Source: Solidesulfovibrio magneticus RS-1 (lineage in GTDB: Bacteria; Desulfobacterota; Desulfovibrionia; Desulfovibrionales; Desulfovibrionaceae). Taken from it: a stretch of 64,000 nt of DNA. Each line of letters opens with the position of its first letter. The first letter of the stretch is position 1. Positions 1 through 7,602 of this stretch are shown in pieces. A program made the translations under genes and the position numbers. The notes under the pieces are model-generated. The model was not told the origin of the DNA. It saw nothing but the letters and a program-made list of their open reading frames with translations, and searched no databases. Location of the stretch: assembly GCF_000010665.1 (NCBI RefSeq), contig NC_012796.1, positions 3,067,501-3,131,500 on the forward strand. Direction: 5' to 3'.

Positions 1-1702
1 AATCGCCGCGCTTGGTGGGCATGATGCCTTCGACCAACCCGACCACGAACACCACGGGAAATTCGAGTCCCTTGGCTTTGTGGATGGTCATCAGCTTCAC
101 GCCACTGGGGTCGCGGCTACAGGTTTCGTCTTCAACCGTCGCCACATAGGTCAGGAACTCACTGATGGACGCGTACCGGGCCGCCGACTGCAGCAGCTGG
201 TTCAGGTTGAGCACGGCCTGGTTGTCAGGAGAGGGAATATCCTTGTCAGTGACGAACCGGTCGTAATCCAGGCGCTGGCGCAGCTTCGCCAACACCTCGG
301 CCGGCCCCATCTCCCCTTCATTCTGAATGAATGATTCCATAAGTCGTACGAACTCATGGACATTTCTCCTGATGTAGGGGCTGTCGAAGTCCATGGTGCG
401 AAGGGCTTGATACAGGCTACAGGCAGATTCATTGGCAACCCCAGCCACCTGCTCCATGAACTTCTTTCCCAGGTATCTGTTGGGGGCATTGATGATCCGT
501 TGCAAAGCTTCATCTCCGGCCACCGAATCGGGATCTTCAATGAAACGAAGATAATCGAGCAGGATTCTAACCTCACGGCGCTCGTAGAAGCTCATGCCGT
601 TGTCGATGTAGAAGGGAATGTCAGCTCGCACAAAGACGTTTTGCAATATCTCCGACTGGAAGTTAGCGCGGTAAAGCACCGCCATATCGCTATACGCTGT
701 GCCATCAGACACACTCAGGTGCTTGATCTCATTGGCCACCAGACACGCTTCCTCTTCCTCGTTGAAGGTGTCGATGACAAACAGGTCATGGTTGCCGCCG
801 GGCTTGTGCGCGATAAGCTCCTTGGGAATCTTTCGCTGGTTATGATCAATGAGCTTCTGACACGCAGCCAGGATCGCCGGGGTGGAGCGGTAATTGACGT
901 TGAGCACGATCTCCTGAGCCGAGGGGAATATCTGCTTGAACCGAAGGATGTTCCCAATGCTGGCTCCGTTGAACGCGTAGATGCTCTGCCAATCGTCGCC
1001 GCAAGCCCAAAACGAGCCCCGGCCACTCTCCGCAATCAGCGCCTGGAGCACGGCCAACTGCGCCGGATTGGTATCCTGGTACTCGTCAACGAGGATGTGG
1101 GGATACACGTCATGGTATTTTTCAGCGCCGCCCTCATGGGCCAGAAACCGATACGCCTGAAGGAGCAGGTCATCGAAATCGTAGAGATACCGGATGGTCT
1201 TTTGCTCCTCATATTCCTTGAACACCATGGCCGTCTTCTGCTTCGATTGGTCCTCACCGTACAAATCAATGAACTCTTCAGGGCTGATGCAATTGCTCTT
1301 GGCCAAGCTGATATCTTGCAACACCCCGCCAATGGCCAAGTCTTTGACCCCCAATGAGCGCATGATCGTCGCCACCATGGTCATCTGTTCGGAGCCTGAG
1401 ACGATATTGAAGTATCGGCCTTCGGATTTGAGCAGCCGCAAACAAAACGAATGGATGGTATACAAGTTGACACGACTGGCTTCACCGTGGAGAACAAGTT
1501 CCAAACGTTCTCGCATCTGCTCGGCAGCCTGACGGGTGTAGGTCAGCCCCAGAATGTTCTCCGGGGCGACGCCGTGATCATTGACAAGCCGGCCAATTCG
1601 TTCCGTCATCGTCTTGGTCTTGCCGGAACCAGGAACAGCGACAACCAGGGCTATCCCCGTATGAAACTGCGCCGCCTCCAACTGTTTGGCGTTAAGGGAC
1701 AT
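1..1702 (-). CDS. UvrD/PcrA-like SF1 DNA helicase (3' end beyond window)
   Basis: ATP-dependent 3'-5' DNA unwinding, by family. The frame is open from an ATG at 1702 (preceded by AAGGAGG) to the left edge, about 567 residues, so the C-terminus is missing. Seen: Q-motif region near residue 6, Walker A AVPGSGKT at 22-29, Walker B VDEYQD near 205, the GDDWQSIYAF motif III region about 25 residues later, VNYRSTPAI (motif IV), and MTIHKAKGLEF (motif V region) close to the window edge. It lies 13 nt downstream of a RecB-type nuclease gene on the same strand, which suggests translational coupling and a joint helicase-nuclease function in DNA repair, replication of a mobile element, or defence. GC content and third-position bias are visibly lower than in the rest of the window, so the gene was probably acquired. 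It is not the housekeeping AddA in any obvious way: no nuclease domain is visible in the part present. Confidence 0.9.
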   Translation of the reverse strand, partial: MSLNAKQLEAAQFHTGIALVVAVPGSGKTKTMTERIGRLVNDHGVAPENILGLTYTRQAAEQMRERLELVLHGEASRVNLYTIHSFCLRLLKSEGRYFNIVSGSEQMTMVATIMRSLGVKDLAIGGVLQDISLAKSNCISPEEFIDLYGEDQSKQKTAMVFKEYEEQKTIRYLYDFDDLLLQAYRFLAHEGGAEKYHDVYPHILVDEYQDTNPAQLAVLQALIAESGRGSFWACGDDWQSIYAFNGASIGNILRFKQIFPSAQEIVLNVNYRSTPAILAACQKLIDHNQRKIPKELIAHKPGGNHDLFVIDTFNEEEEACLVANEIKHLSVSDGTAYSDMAVLYRANFQSEILQNVFVRADIPFYIDNGMSFYERREVRILLDYLRFIEDPDSVAGDEALQRIINAPNRYLGKKFMEQVAGVANESACSLYQALRTMDFDSPYIRRNVHEFVRLMESFIQNEGEMGPAEVLAKLRQRLDYDRFVTDKDIPSPDNQAVLNLNQLLQSAARYASISEFLTYVATVEDETCSRDPSGVKLMTIHKAKGLEFPVVFVVGLVEGIMPTKRGD

Positions 1703-1715
1703 GATCCCTCCTTGT

Positions 1716-2513
1716 TCAATTTGCGAACCAATCCCGACAGCACTGCTGATACGAACAGCCTTTGCATTTCCAGGACGTGTCATTGGGGATGAACACCCCC
1801 TGCATGATGCCCCGGTAGACAGCCTGAATCTTCTTCATGGCTCGAAGCTCATCTTCCTCCGTGCGGACTGTGTAATACTGCTCGAATTTGGGCTTCTTAG
1901 TTTTGACGAGACAATCAAATCGCAGCATGATCTCCCGGTCAGCATACCCGTTGGCCTTGGCAGCCATGCCGTAGATGGTCAGCTGCAGGCTCTTGTCGAT
2001 GTCATCGGAGGAGTAGGAGCGACTGGAGGTCTTGTGGTCGACGATGACGATATTGCCGCCGGCATCTTCCTCGACCATGTCCATGACGCCGACGATGGGA
2101 ATCGGCACTCCTTCGATCTGAAATGAGAACGCCTTTTCCAGCCCGATGACCTTGAGCCCGGTTTCGGGAAACTGGGTGACATAGGTAGCGAGCAGGGATT
2201 TCCCTTCAAGCAGCGTCGAATCGAAATCCTTGCCCTCCTTGAATTGGATCTTGCCGGCCTGCTGCTCAAAAGCTTCCGTGTAGCATTTCTCGAAAGCAGC
2301 GGTCACATCCATGACGGAAAGTCTGGTCCCAATAGACCGCTCATGGTGGTAGAGTTCGATGATCTTGTGAATGGTTGTACCGAATATAAGCGCTTCGGCA
2401 ATAGCCTCAGGCTCGCGCTTGTCGATCTTGGCAAACTTGAACTGCAGGCCGCAGTCGAGGTAGCTGTTGATCGACGATGCTGACAGATGCCCAATTTCAA
2501 TCGGGTTCTCCAT
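1716..2513 (-). CDS. PD-(D/E)XK nuclease, RecB/Cas4-like with predicted Fe-S cluster
   Basis: 265-residue predicted DNA exonuclease. Seen: an N-terminal Cys (C21, in YLDCGL), His49 in GTTIHK, Asp145 in GVMDM, the DHK core (D159, K161), and a C-terminal cysteine group C250, C253, C258/C259. One N-terminal plus three C-terminal cysteines is the arrangement used by Cas4 and AddB nucleases to hold a 4Fe-4S cluster, and the H/D/DxK set is the catalytic centre of PDDEXK_1 (PF12705-type) proteins. Start ATG at 2513 has GGAG about 9 nt upstream. The stop is 13 nt before the UvrD-like helicase, so the two are almost certainly one transcript. No cas1/cas2 or repeat array is present, so a Cas4 role is not supported; an AddAB-like or mobile-element recombination pair fits better. 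Confidence 0.85.
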   Translation of the reverse strand: MENPIEIGHLSASSINSYLDCGLQFKFAKIDKREPEAIAEALIFGTTIHKIIELYHHERSIGTRLSVMDVTAAFEKCYTEAFEQQAGKIQFKEGKDFDSTLLEGKSLLATYVTQFPETGLKVIGLEKAFSFQIEGVPIPIVGVMDMVEEDAGGNIVIVDHKTSSRSYSSDDIDKSLQLTIYGMAAKANGYADREIMLRFDCLVKTKKPKFEQYYTVRTEEDELRAMKKIQAVYRGIMQGVFIPNDTSWKCKGCSYQQCCRDWFAN

Positions 2514-2610
2514 AGGAAATACTCCAGGCAGGAACCGCTCAAAGGACGCACCAATCCCTTCAAGCGGTTCCCGCTCACTGAATAATGATCGTTGTGTACG
2601 AGGGAGTCGG

Positions 2611-3021
2611 CTAGGCCGATTGCTGCAACTGGCGGATGAACGCGGCAGCGTCTGAGGGAGTCAGGTAGTCAAGGGCTACGCCAAAGGCTTCGAGCGCCAT
2701 GCCGTCGAGATCGGCTTCAACGATGCCACGGCGTCTGGACAGGCTGGCAATGGCGCGCTTCTGGGCTTCGCTCATGCGAACAGCGGCATGATTCTCTACC
2801 TGGTTCCCGTTACCCGAAGGCCGAGGCGCGGAACCAACCTGAGGCTTGGCCTTGGCATCTCGTTCGTTGGGTCGCTGGAGAGGAGTCACCGGCTTCGGCT
2901 CTTCCTGTGCCGCGATCGGCTGACGATTGGTCGCTTCATGGACATGCCCACGAGATTGCCCGCCTGACGCGTCGGAGACTTCATCACGGGCTTTGCGCTG
3001 CGGCGAAGGCTTGCGGCCAAC
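2611..3021 (-). pseudogene. 5'-truncated gene, C-terminal helical domain only
   Basis: The open frame runs into the end of the IS66 element; the only in-frame start (TTG at 3033) lies inside the IS inverted repeat. What remains is about 90 residues of low-complexity linker (rich in Pro, Gln, Lys, Glu) and a C-terminal helical unit beginning SEAQKRAIASLSRRRGI and ending AAFIRQLQQ. Small domains of this look are commonly appended to phage or plasmid ssDNA-binding/annealing proteins, which would fit the adjoining nuclease and helicase, but this is a weak resemblance. Reading the flank beyond the other IS end in the matching frame hits a stop at once, so the missing 5' half is not simply on the other side of the insertion. 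Probably non-functional. Confidence 0.6.
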
Positions 3022-3046
3022 GTAAGCGCTCAATAAGGCGCGTCTT
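3022..3046 (+). repeat. IS66 terminal inverted repeat (tnpC-side end)
   Basis: Starts GTAAGCGCTCAATAAGGCGC and pairs imperfectly with the end at 5444-5468; about 18 of 25 positions match. It defines the tnpC-side boundary of the element and lies directly against the truncated gene. Confidence 0.75.
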
Positions 3047-3074
3047 GTTAGGGCGAGCAGGAAGCAGGATAAGC

Positions 3075-4646
3075 TCAGGCAGGTATGATGAGGCTTTGAG
3101 GATCGCTGTACTGGGGCAGGAGGGCCTTGCGTTGGGCGTCAGTGGTTGCCGCCGGCAAGTGCTCGAAGAGGTGGCGCAGGTAGCGGTATGGCTCCAGCCC
3201 GTTGGCCTTGGCCGTTTCGATGAGGGAGTAGATGGTGGCCGAGGCGTCGGCTCCGCGCGGATGGCCTGAGAACAGCCAGTTTTTGCGGCCCACGGCAAAG
3301 GGGCGGATGGCGTTTTCGGCCAGGTTGTTGTCCGGACGCAGTCGGCCGTCTTCCAGGTAGACGACCAACCGCTCCCACTGTTTGATAGCATAGCCAATGG
3401 CCTTGCCGAGCAGACTCTTGGGCGGGGTGGTGGCGGCGCGTGCATCGAGCAGCGCCTTAAGCTTGTCCAGGATCGGCCTGGATTTTTCGGCTCGCAGGAC
3501 CTTGATCTGCTCCGGATTGAGCTGTTGCCTTTCGGCTTGGTGCTCCACGCCGTAGAGTTTGCCGATCAGATCGAGGACGGCATGGGCCGTGCCGCCTTTG
3601 GCCTTCTTGCCAGCGGACTTCTCGACCTCGACGAACTTGCGCCGGACATGGGCCAAACAGCCGAGATGGCGCAGGCCTTCCCGTTCGCCCAGGGCCTCAT
3701 AGCCGCTGTAGCCGTCGGTCTGCAGATAGCCTTTGAAATCGCCAAGAATTTCCGCAGCCACGCTGCCGGCCCGGGTCGGATGATAGCGAAACAGGACGAC
3801 CGGTTTTCCCGGTGTTCCGCCCCGGGCGACCCACATAAATGATTTCGTGGTGTTGGCCCGGCCTGGTTCGGCAAGCACCTGGACCGTGGTTTCGTCCATG
3901 TTGACGATGGGGCCGGAACGAATTTCAGCGATGATCATGTCGATGAGCGGATCGCAGGACTTGGCTACGCGGATCATCCAGCCAGCCAGGGTTCCCCGGG
4001 AGATGTCCAGCCCCAGGCGAGCGAACTGATCCTCCTGGCGGTACAGGGGCAGCGCGTCGGCATACTTGGCCACGGCGACATGGGCCAAAAGGCCCTGAGT
4101 CACGATGCCCTGGGGGATGATTTGGGGTGGCATGGGCGCGGTTTTCACCGTCGGCCCATCGTCCTCCACACCTTCGCAGGTACGGCAGGCGTATTTTGGC
4201 CGGATGTGGCGGATGACCTGGATTTTGGCCGGCACGATGTCGAGCTTTTCGCTGACTTCCTCACCGATGCGGACCAGCTCAGCGCCGCAGGGGCAGGTCT
4301 TCTCCGATTCCGGCAGGTCGTGGATGATCTCCACCCGGGGCAGATCCGCAGGGATGGGGCGACGGCCGCGTTTGCGGCGGGTGCTCGCCGGGGCGCAGGC
4401 CTCCTCGAAGGTCTGCGGTTTGTGCTCCTCCGCAGTCTGCTCGGCCTCGTCGAACAGGGAGAGCTGCTGCTCCTGGCCGGTACGGGGCTTTTTCTCGGAC
4501 TTCGGGCCGTAAATGATCAGGTTCAGGAGCTGAAGGCGCTGCTCAAGTTGGACGATGTGCTCTTGCTGGTCAGCCTGACTGGCAGCCATGTTGACAATGA
4601 GAGCTTTCAGTGCGGCAGGGTCGTCAGGGAGGGAATTGATGTCCAC
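3075..4646 (-). CDS. tnpC: IS66 transposase TnpC
   Basis: 523-residue DDE transposase of IS66, the usual length. Seen: an N-terminal coiled-coil/leucine-rich segment with the IYGPKSEKK signature of the IS66 Orf3 N-terminus; a zinc-binding-like Cys group (CPCGAEL and CRTCEG); and the catalytic residues in NMDETT, LQTDGYSGYE and NNLAENAIRPF. No frameshift or internal stop. It is the third gene of the element, 49 nt after tnpB. It catalyses strand transfer of the element; TnpA and TnpB are accessory factors in characterised members. Confidence 0.97.
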   Translation of the reverse strand: MDINSLPDDPAALKALIVNMAASQADQQEHIVQLEQRLQLLNLIIYGPKSEKKPRTGQEQQLSLFDEAEQTAEEHKPQTFEEACAPASTRRKRGRRPIPADLPRVEIIHDLPESEKTCPCGAELVRIGEEVSEKLDIVPAKIQVIRHIRPKYACRTCEGVEDDGPTVKTAPMPPQIIPQGIVTQGLLAHVAVAKYADALPLYRQEDQFARLGLDISRGTLAGWMIRVAKSCDPLIDMIIAEIRSGPIVNMDETTVQVLAEPGRANTTKSFMWVARGGTPGKPVVLFRYHPTRAGSVAAEILGDFKGYLQTDGYSGYEALGEREGLRHLGCLAHVRRKFVEVEKSAGKKAKGGTAHAVLDLIGKLYGVEHQAERQQLNPEQIKVLRAEKSRPILDKLKALLDARAATTPPKSLLGKAIGYAIKQWERLVVYLEDGRLRPDNNLAENAIRPFAVGRKNWLFSGHPRGADASATIYSLIETAKANGLEPYRYLRHLFEHLPAATTDAQRKALLPQYSDPQSLIIPA

Positions 4647-4695
4647 GGCCCGAACAATCTCTCATTATTATTCAATTTAATCAAGGCAATACTGT

Positions 4696-5049
4696 CTAAA
4701 AGAGCGTCGAATACTCCAGACGGGAGTGTCCCGTCACGGCCAGGGGATCGAGACCATCAAGCAGCCAGGCCAGTTGCCGGGAGTCAATGGCAAGCACCTC
4801 CGCCTCGCGGGTTGGCCAGCGAAACACATGCCGCTCCAGACGCTTGTGCCACAGACAAAAGCCGTTGCGATCCCAGTAGAGCAGCTTGATGATCGTCCGG
4901 CTGCGGTTGCAAAAGCCGAAAAGGTGACCGGCAAACGGATCGAGTTGCAGCTGCCGTGAAACCAGGATGGACAGCCCGTCGATGGACTTGCGCATGTCTG
5001 TGGCTCCCAGAGCCAAATAAACCCGGACGCCGCTTACCGGCGACATCAT
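4696..5049 (-). CDS. tnpB: IS66 accessory protein TnpB (Orf2)
   Basis: 117-residue IS66 Orf2 protein. Diagnostic segments are SGVRVYLALGATDMRKSIDG near the N-terminus, DPFAGHLFGF, and KLLYWDRNGFCLW in the middle. The frame is open further upstream, but the start at 5049 is chosen because its ATG overlaps the tnpA stop as ATGA, the usual coupling in this family, and the family N-terminus begins here. Role in transposition: accessory, with no known catalytic activity. Confidence 0.95.
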   Translation of the reverse strand: MMSPVSGVRVYLALGATDMRKSIDGLSILVSRQLQLDPFAGHLFGFCNRSRTIIKLLYWDRNGFCLWHKRLERHVFRWPTREAEVLAIDSRQLAWLLDGLDPLAVTGHSRLEYSTLF

Positions 5050-5396
5050 AGCCGTGTCAGCGTGCGGACAAGCTTTTCCAGCACCGGCGCGGCGAAGTTG
5101 CCTCTGATCTCGATGCGAAAGGCGTTGCCCACGTGCACTAGGATCGGTGCCGGCACGGTTGCCATGTCCGCCTGGGCCGACGCCGGCAGAGGCACGGGAA
5201 CGAGGGTGACGCAGGACGCGCCCTCCTTGCCAGTCGCTGCCTCCAAACGCTTCCGCCAATAGCCCATGGAACTTTGGGAAAGACCCTGCCGCCGGCAGTA
5301 AGCCCCCTGGCTCAGGCCGCTACGATGCCAAGCCTCAATATGTTCAGACCAGTACGCCGCCTTCTCGAAACTGAGCTCTGCTGATGACGCTGCCAT
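5046..5396 (-). CDS. tnpA: IS66 accessory protein TnpA (Orf1)
   Basis: 116-residue IS66 Orf1 protein with an N-terminal helix-turn-helix: HIEAWHRSGLSQGAYCRRQG followed by LSQSSMGYWRKRL. It probably binds the element's ends. It is the first gene of the IS, 72 nt inside the tnpA-side end, with AGGAGGGC a few bases upstream of the ATG. Its stop overlaps the tnpB start. Confidence 0.93.
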   Translation of the reverse strand: MAASSAELSFEKAAYWSEHIEAWHRSGLSQGAYCRRQGLSQSSMGYWRKRLEAATGKEGASCVTLVPVPLPASAQADMATVPAPILVHVGNAFRIEIRGNFAAPVLEKLVRTLTRL

Positions 5397-5443
5397 GGTC
5401 GCCCTCCTGTGGGATAAACCATGACAGAAAACTCAAGCGGCGT

Positions 5444-5468
5444 AAGAAGGGGTTGATTGACCGGTTAC
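5444..5468 (-). repeat. IS66 terminal inverted repeat (tnpA-side end)
   Basis: Read inward on the minus strand it starts GTAACCGGTCAATCAACCCC. It lies just upstream of tnpA and may contain the element's own promoter. The match to the opposite end is imperfect (about 18 of 25). Confidence 0.72.
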
Positions 5469-5802
5469 CGACAAACGTATCTGGCTTGTCATAGACAACA
5501 GATCAACCCCATGAATTTTCGTAAAAAGCTCTCTCGTATTGCTTAAGGGACGCGACACCAACCCTTTCCTCCGCCCTTTTGCCCAGGTCCCCGGGACTGC
5601 GTCCTGCCTGCAACGCCCGGTAGTCCCCACTTTCTGGATTTCCCAACAGCCCATTCCATGCTTCGTGGAAAAACTTTGCTTTTTTCCACAGAGCCCACCG
5701 ATAGGAATCATGGAATGCCGTCGCCTTGCGCCAACCCTGTTGACTTTTTTCACACAGGCACGACATCTGCAAAGTTCTGGCAAACCCCAAACAGGATGTC
5801 CC
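5469..5802. other. Gene-free stretch between IS66 and the beta-helix gene
   Basis: 334 bp. Open frames exist on the minus strand (5503-5790 and 5433-5804) but one runs through the IS end, neither has a good ribosome site, their third positions are not G/C-biased, and they cover the likely promoter of the downstream gene; I treat them as non-coding. A weak CCA(N7)TGG stem-loop lies near 5658. A candidate promoter is listed separately. Confidence 0.5.
5756..5770 (+). promoter_or_regulatory. Candidate sigma-54 -24/-12 promoter
   Basis: AGGCAC, five bases, then CTGC: the GG and GC doublets are separated by 10 bases as in the TGGCAC-N5-TTGC consensus, with two deviations. It ends 32 bp before the start codon at 5803. 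A TTGACT hexamer at about 5740 could alternatively be a sigma-70 -35 box but lacks a good -10. Confidence 0.3.
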
Positions 5803-7371
5803 ATGCCGTATCCGATCCTGTCACCATCGTGCCGTGCGCTTGCCCTGTGCCTGCTTGTCCTGGCGGCCTGGCCGACCGCCCCCCTCGTCGCCGCTGAAAA
5901 CGCCGTAGCCCATGCCGATCCCTACGCCGCCTGGAACAAGGCCGGCCTGCGCACCCCGCCGCCGACGCCGGTGCAAACCGTTTCCGTGCGCGACTACGGC
6001 GCAATGGGCGACGGCCGGCACGACGACAGCGCCGCCTTCGAGAGCGCCGTGGCCGCCGTGGCCAAGCCCGGCGTGGTCGCCATACCGGCCGGAACCTACC
6101 GCCTCGCCCGCACGCTCAAACTCGCAAGCGGCGTGGTCCTTCGCGGCGAGGGGGCCAAGGCCTCCTTGCTGGTCTTCAACATGGGCGGGACAGCCGATGC
6201 GCTTATTGACTTCACCACCTACAACTCCCGCAGTTGGTCCAGCCTGACCCAGGACGCGCCGCTCGGCGCGTCGAGCATGACCCTGTCCAGCGCCTCGAGC
6301 ATCGTCGTGGGCGACGTCATGGAGATCGAGCAGCAAAACGACCCGGCCAAGATGTATACCGACCCGGAGTGGAACCAGGACTGGGCGCAAAGCGTTGTGG
6401 GCCAGTTCGCGGTCGTTACGGCGATATCGGGCCAGACCGTGTCCCTGGACAGGCCGCTTCGCGCCGCTTACGCCACGAACCTGTCCGCCCGGGCCAGGGT
6501 CTACCGTATGGGAAAAAACGTCGGCATCGAAGACCTGTCCATCCGCCGCGAAGACCCGGGCAGCGCCGGCGGCGACACCATCCACTTCAAGTACGCCTTT
6601 AACTGTTGGGTGCGCCGGGTGGAAAGCCTCGACACCGTCAGCGCCCATATCTACGCCGAATCTTCGGCCGCCATCGAGGTGCGCGACTCCACCTTCAAGC
6701 GCTCCCACGACTACGGCGACGGCGGGCGCGGCTACGGCGTAAGCCTGGGCCGCCACGTGTCCGACTGCCTGGTTGAAAACAACGTTTTGAGCACCCTGCG
6801 CCACGCCATGGTGGTGAGCCAAGGGGCCAACGGCAATGTTTTCGGCTACAACGCCTCAAGCGGTCGCAAGTGCGAGTCCGACGCCTGGACGCCCTGCGAC
6901 ATCTCAGTGCATGGGCACTATCCCTTCCGCAATCTCTTCGAGGGCAATCTCGTCGAGGAGATCGACGCCACCGACTACTGGGGTCCGGCCGGGCCGGGCA
7001 ACGTGTTCCTGCGCAACGTGGTCAGCCAGGAAGGCATCGAAATCATGGACGCTTCCCACGGCCAAATGGTACTTGGCAACCTGCTCCTGTCCGGCGGTCC
7101 GCTGCGGGTGGAGCAGGGCATCACCGACGTCGTGCTCACTGCCAACACCATCCTGCCGGCAACCAGCGCCGACGGCGGCTGCGACATCACCACCGTGCCG
7201 GATAGTCTTTACCTTGCCGCCAAGCCGTCCTTTTTCGCCTCCGCCTCCTGGCCCCTGCTGGCCGACGACCAGACCGCCAACCCAGCCTCCATGCGCGCCG
7301 CCGGCGGCGCTTTGTCGCCAGTTAAACCCAATCCGGGCCTCGTTTACGCCATCAATCTGCTGTTGCAGTGA
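5803..7371 (+). CDS. Secreted right-handed beta-helix protein, pectate-lyase-3-like
   Basis: 522 residues. Residues 1 to about 31 form a signal peptide (hydrophobic ALALCLLVLAAW, small residues before AAEN), so the protein is exported. Then comes a pectate-lyase-3/GH28-type N-terminal turn: VRDYGAMGDGRHDDSAAFESAV, a motif typical of tailspike-like and polygalacturonase-like beta-helices, followed by VAIPAGTYRL and GVVLRGEG. The rest is rich in short beta-strand repeats and G-N-V motifs, consistent with a parallel beta-helix. The frame is open far upstream, but the ATG at 5803 is chosen because it begins the signal peptide and has AGGA 8 nt before it. Likely a polysaccharide-binding or -cleaving enzyme; substrate unknown. 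No polysaccharide operon surrounds it. Confidence 0.8.
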   Translation: MPYPILSPSCRALALCLLVLAAWPTAPLVAAENAVAHADPYAAWNKAGLRTPPPTPVQTVSVRDYGAMGDGRHDDSAAFESAVAAVAKPGVVAIPAGTYRLARTLKLASGVVLRGEGAKASLLVFNMGGTADALIDFTTYNSRSWSSLTQDAPLGASSMTLSSASSIVVGDVMEIEQQNDPAKMYTDPEWNQDWAQSVVGQFAVVTAISGQTVSLDRPLRAAYATNLSARARVYRMGKNVGIEDLSIRREDPGSAGGDTIHFKYAFNCWVRRVESLDTVSAHIYAESSAAIEVRDSTFKRSHDYGDGGRGYGVSLGRHVSDCLVENNVLSTLRHAMVVSQGANGNVFGYNASSGRKCESDAWTPCDISVHGHYPFRNLFEGNLVEEIDATDYWGPAGPGNVFLRNVVSQEGIEIMDASHGQMVLGNLLLSGGPLRVEQGITDVVLTANTILPATSADGGCDITTVPDSLYLAAKPSFFASASWPLLADDQTANPASMRAAGGALSPVKPNPGLVYAINLLLQ

Positions 7372-7548
7372 TCCCCCAGCCATCCGGCGCTCCATTCCTG
7401 TTCCCAAGCAGGGCTTTTACGCCCCGGGCCGACAAACGCCATGCCGCGCCATACGGGGCCACCTTCGCCCACACCTCCCAAACGCCGCTATTTCAGACCT
7501 GCTCGGGCCGCCGCGACAACGCCAACCGTCCGACTTGCCCGGCGGCCA

Positions 7549-7582
7549 TAAAAAAGGCCGGACGCGTTCCCGCGTCCGGCCT
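7549..7582 (-). terminator. Rho-independent terminator after the chemoreceptor
   Basis: Perfect 11-bp stem (7556-7566 with 7571-7581), loop TTCC, followed on the minus strand by a run of T (A-run at 7550-7555 on plus). It lies 20 bp beyond the stop of the minus-strand chemoreceptor gene. Confidence 0.9.
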
Positions 7583-7602
7583 GGCATTCGTGTCGTGGAC
7601 CT

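Larger units (their letters stand above)
3022..5468 (-). mobile_element. IS66-family insertion sequence, complete
   Basis: A 2447-bp element with three genes in the standard IS66 order tnpA-tnpB-tnpC on the minus strand. Its ends are imperfect inverted repeats that both begin GTAA: GTAAGCGCTCAAT inward from 3022 and GTAACCGGTCAAT inward from 5468, about 18 of the first 25 positions matching. IS66 elements normally make 8-bp target duplications. Here the flanks are CGGCCAAC (3014-3021) and CGACAAAC (5469-5476), identical at 6 of 8 positions, so the duplication is imperfect or the flanks come from different events. All three frames are intact, so the element could still be active. Confidence 0.88.

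Noticed and set aside
1716-2513. Cas4 of a CRISPR system
   Set aside because: No cas1, cas2 or repeat-spacer array in the window; the neighbour is a UvrD helicase.
5021-5041. Alternative IS66 end at a GTAAGCGGCG sequence
   Set aside because: It lies inside the conserved start of tnpB, so it cannot be the element's boundary.
5433-5804. Two minus-strand open frames (95 and 123 codons) between IS66 and the beta-helix gene
   Set aside because: One runs through the IS end, neither has a ribosome site or G/C-biased third positions, and they overlap the promoter zone of the opposite gene.
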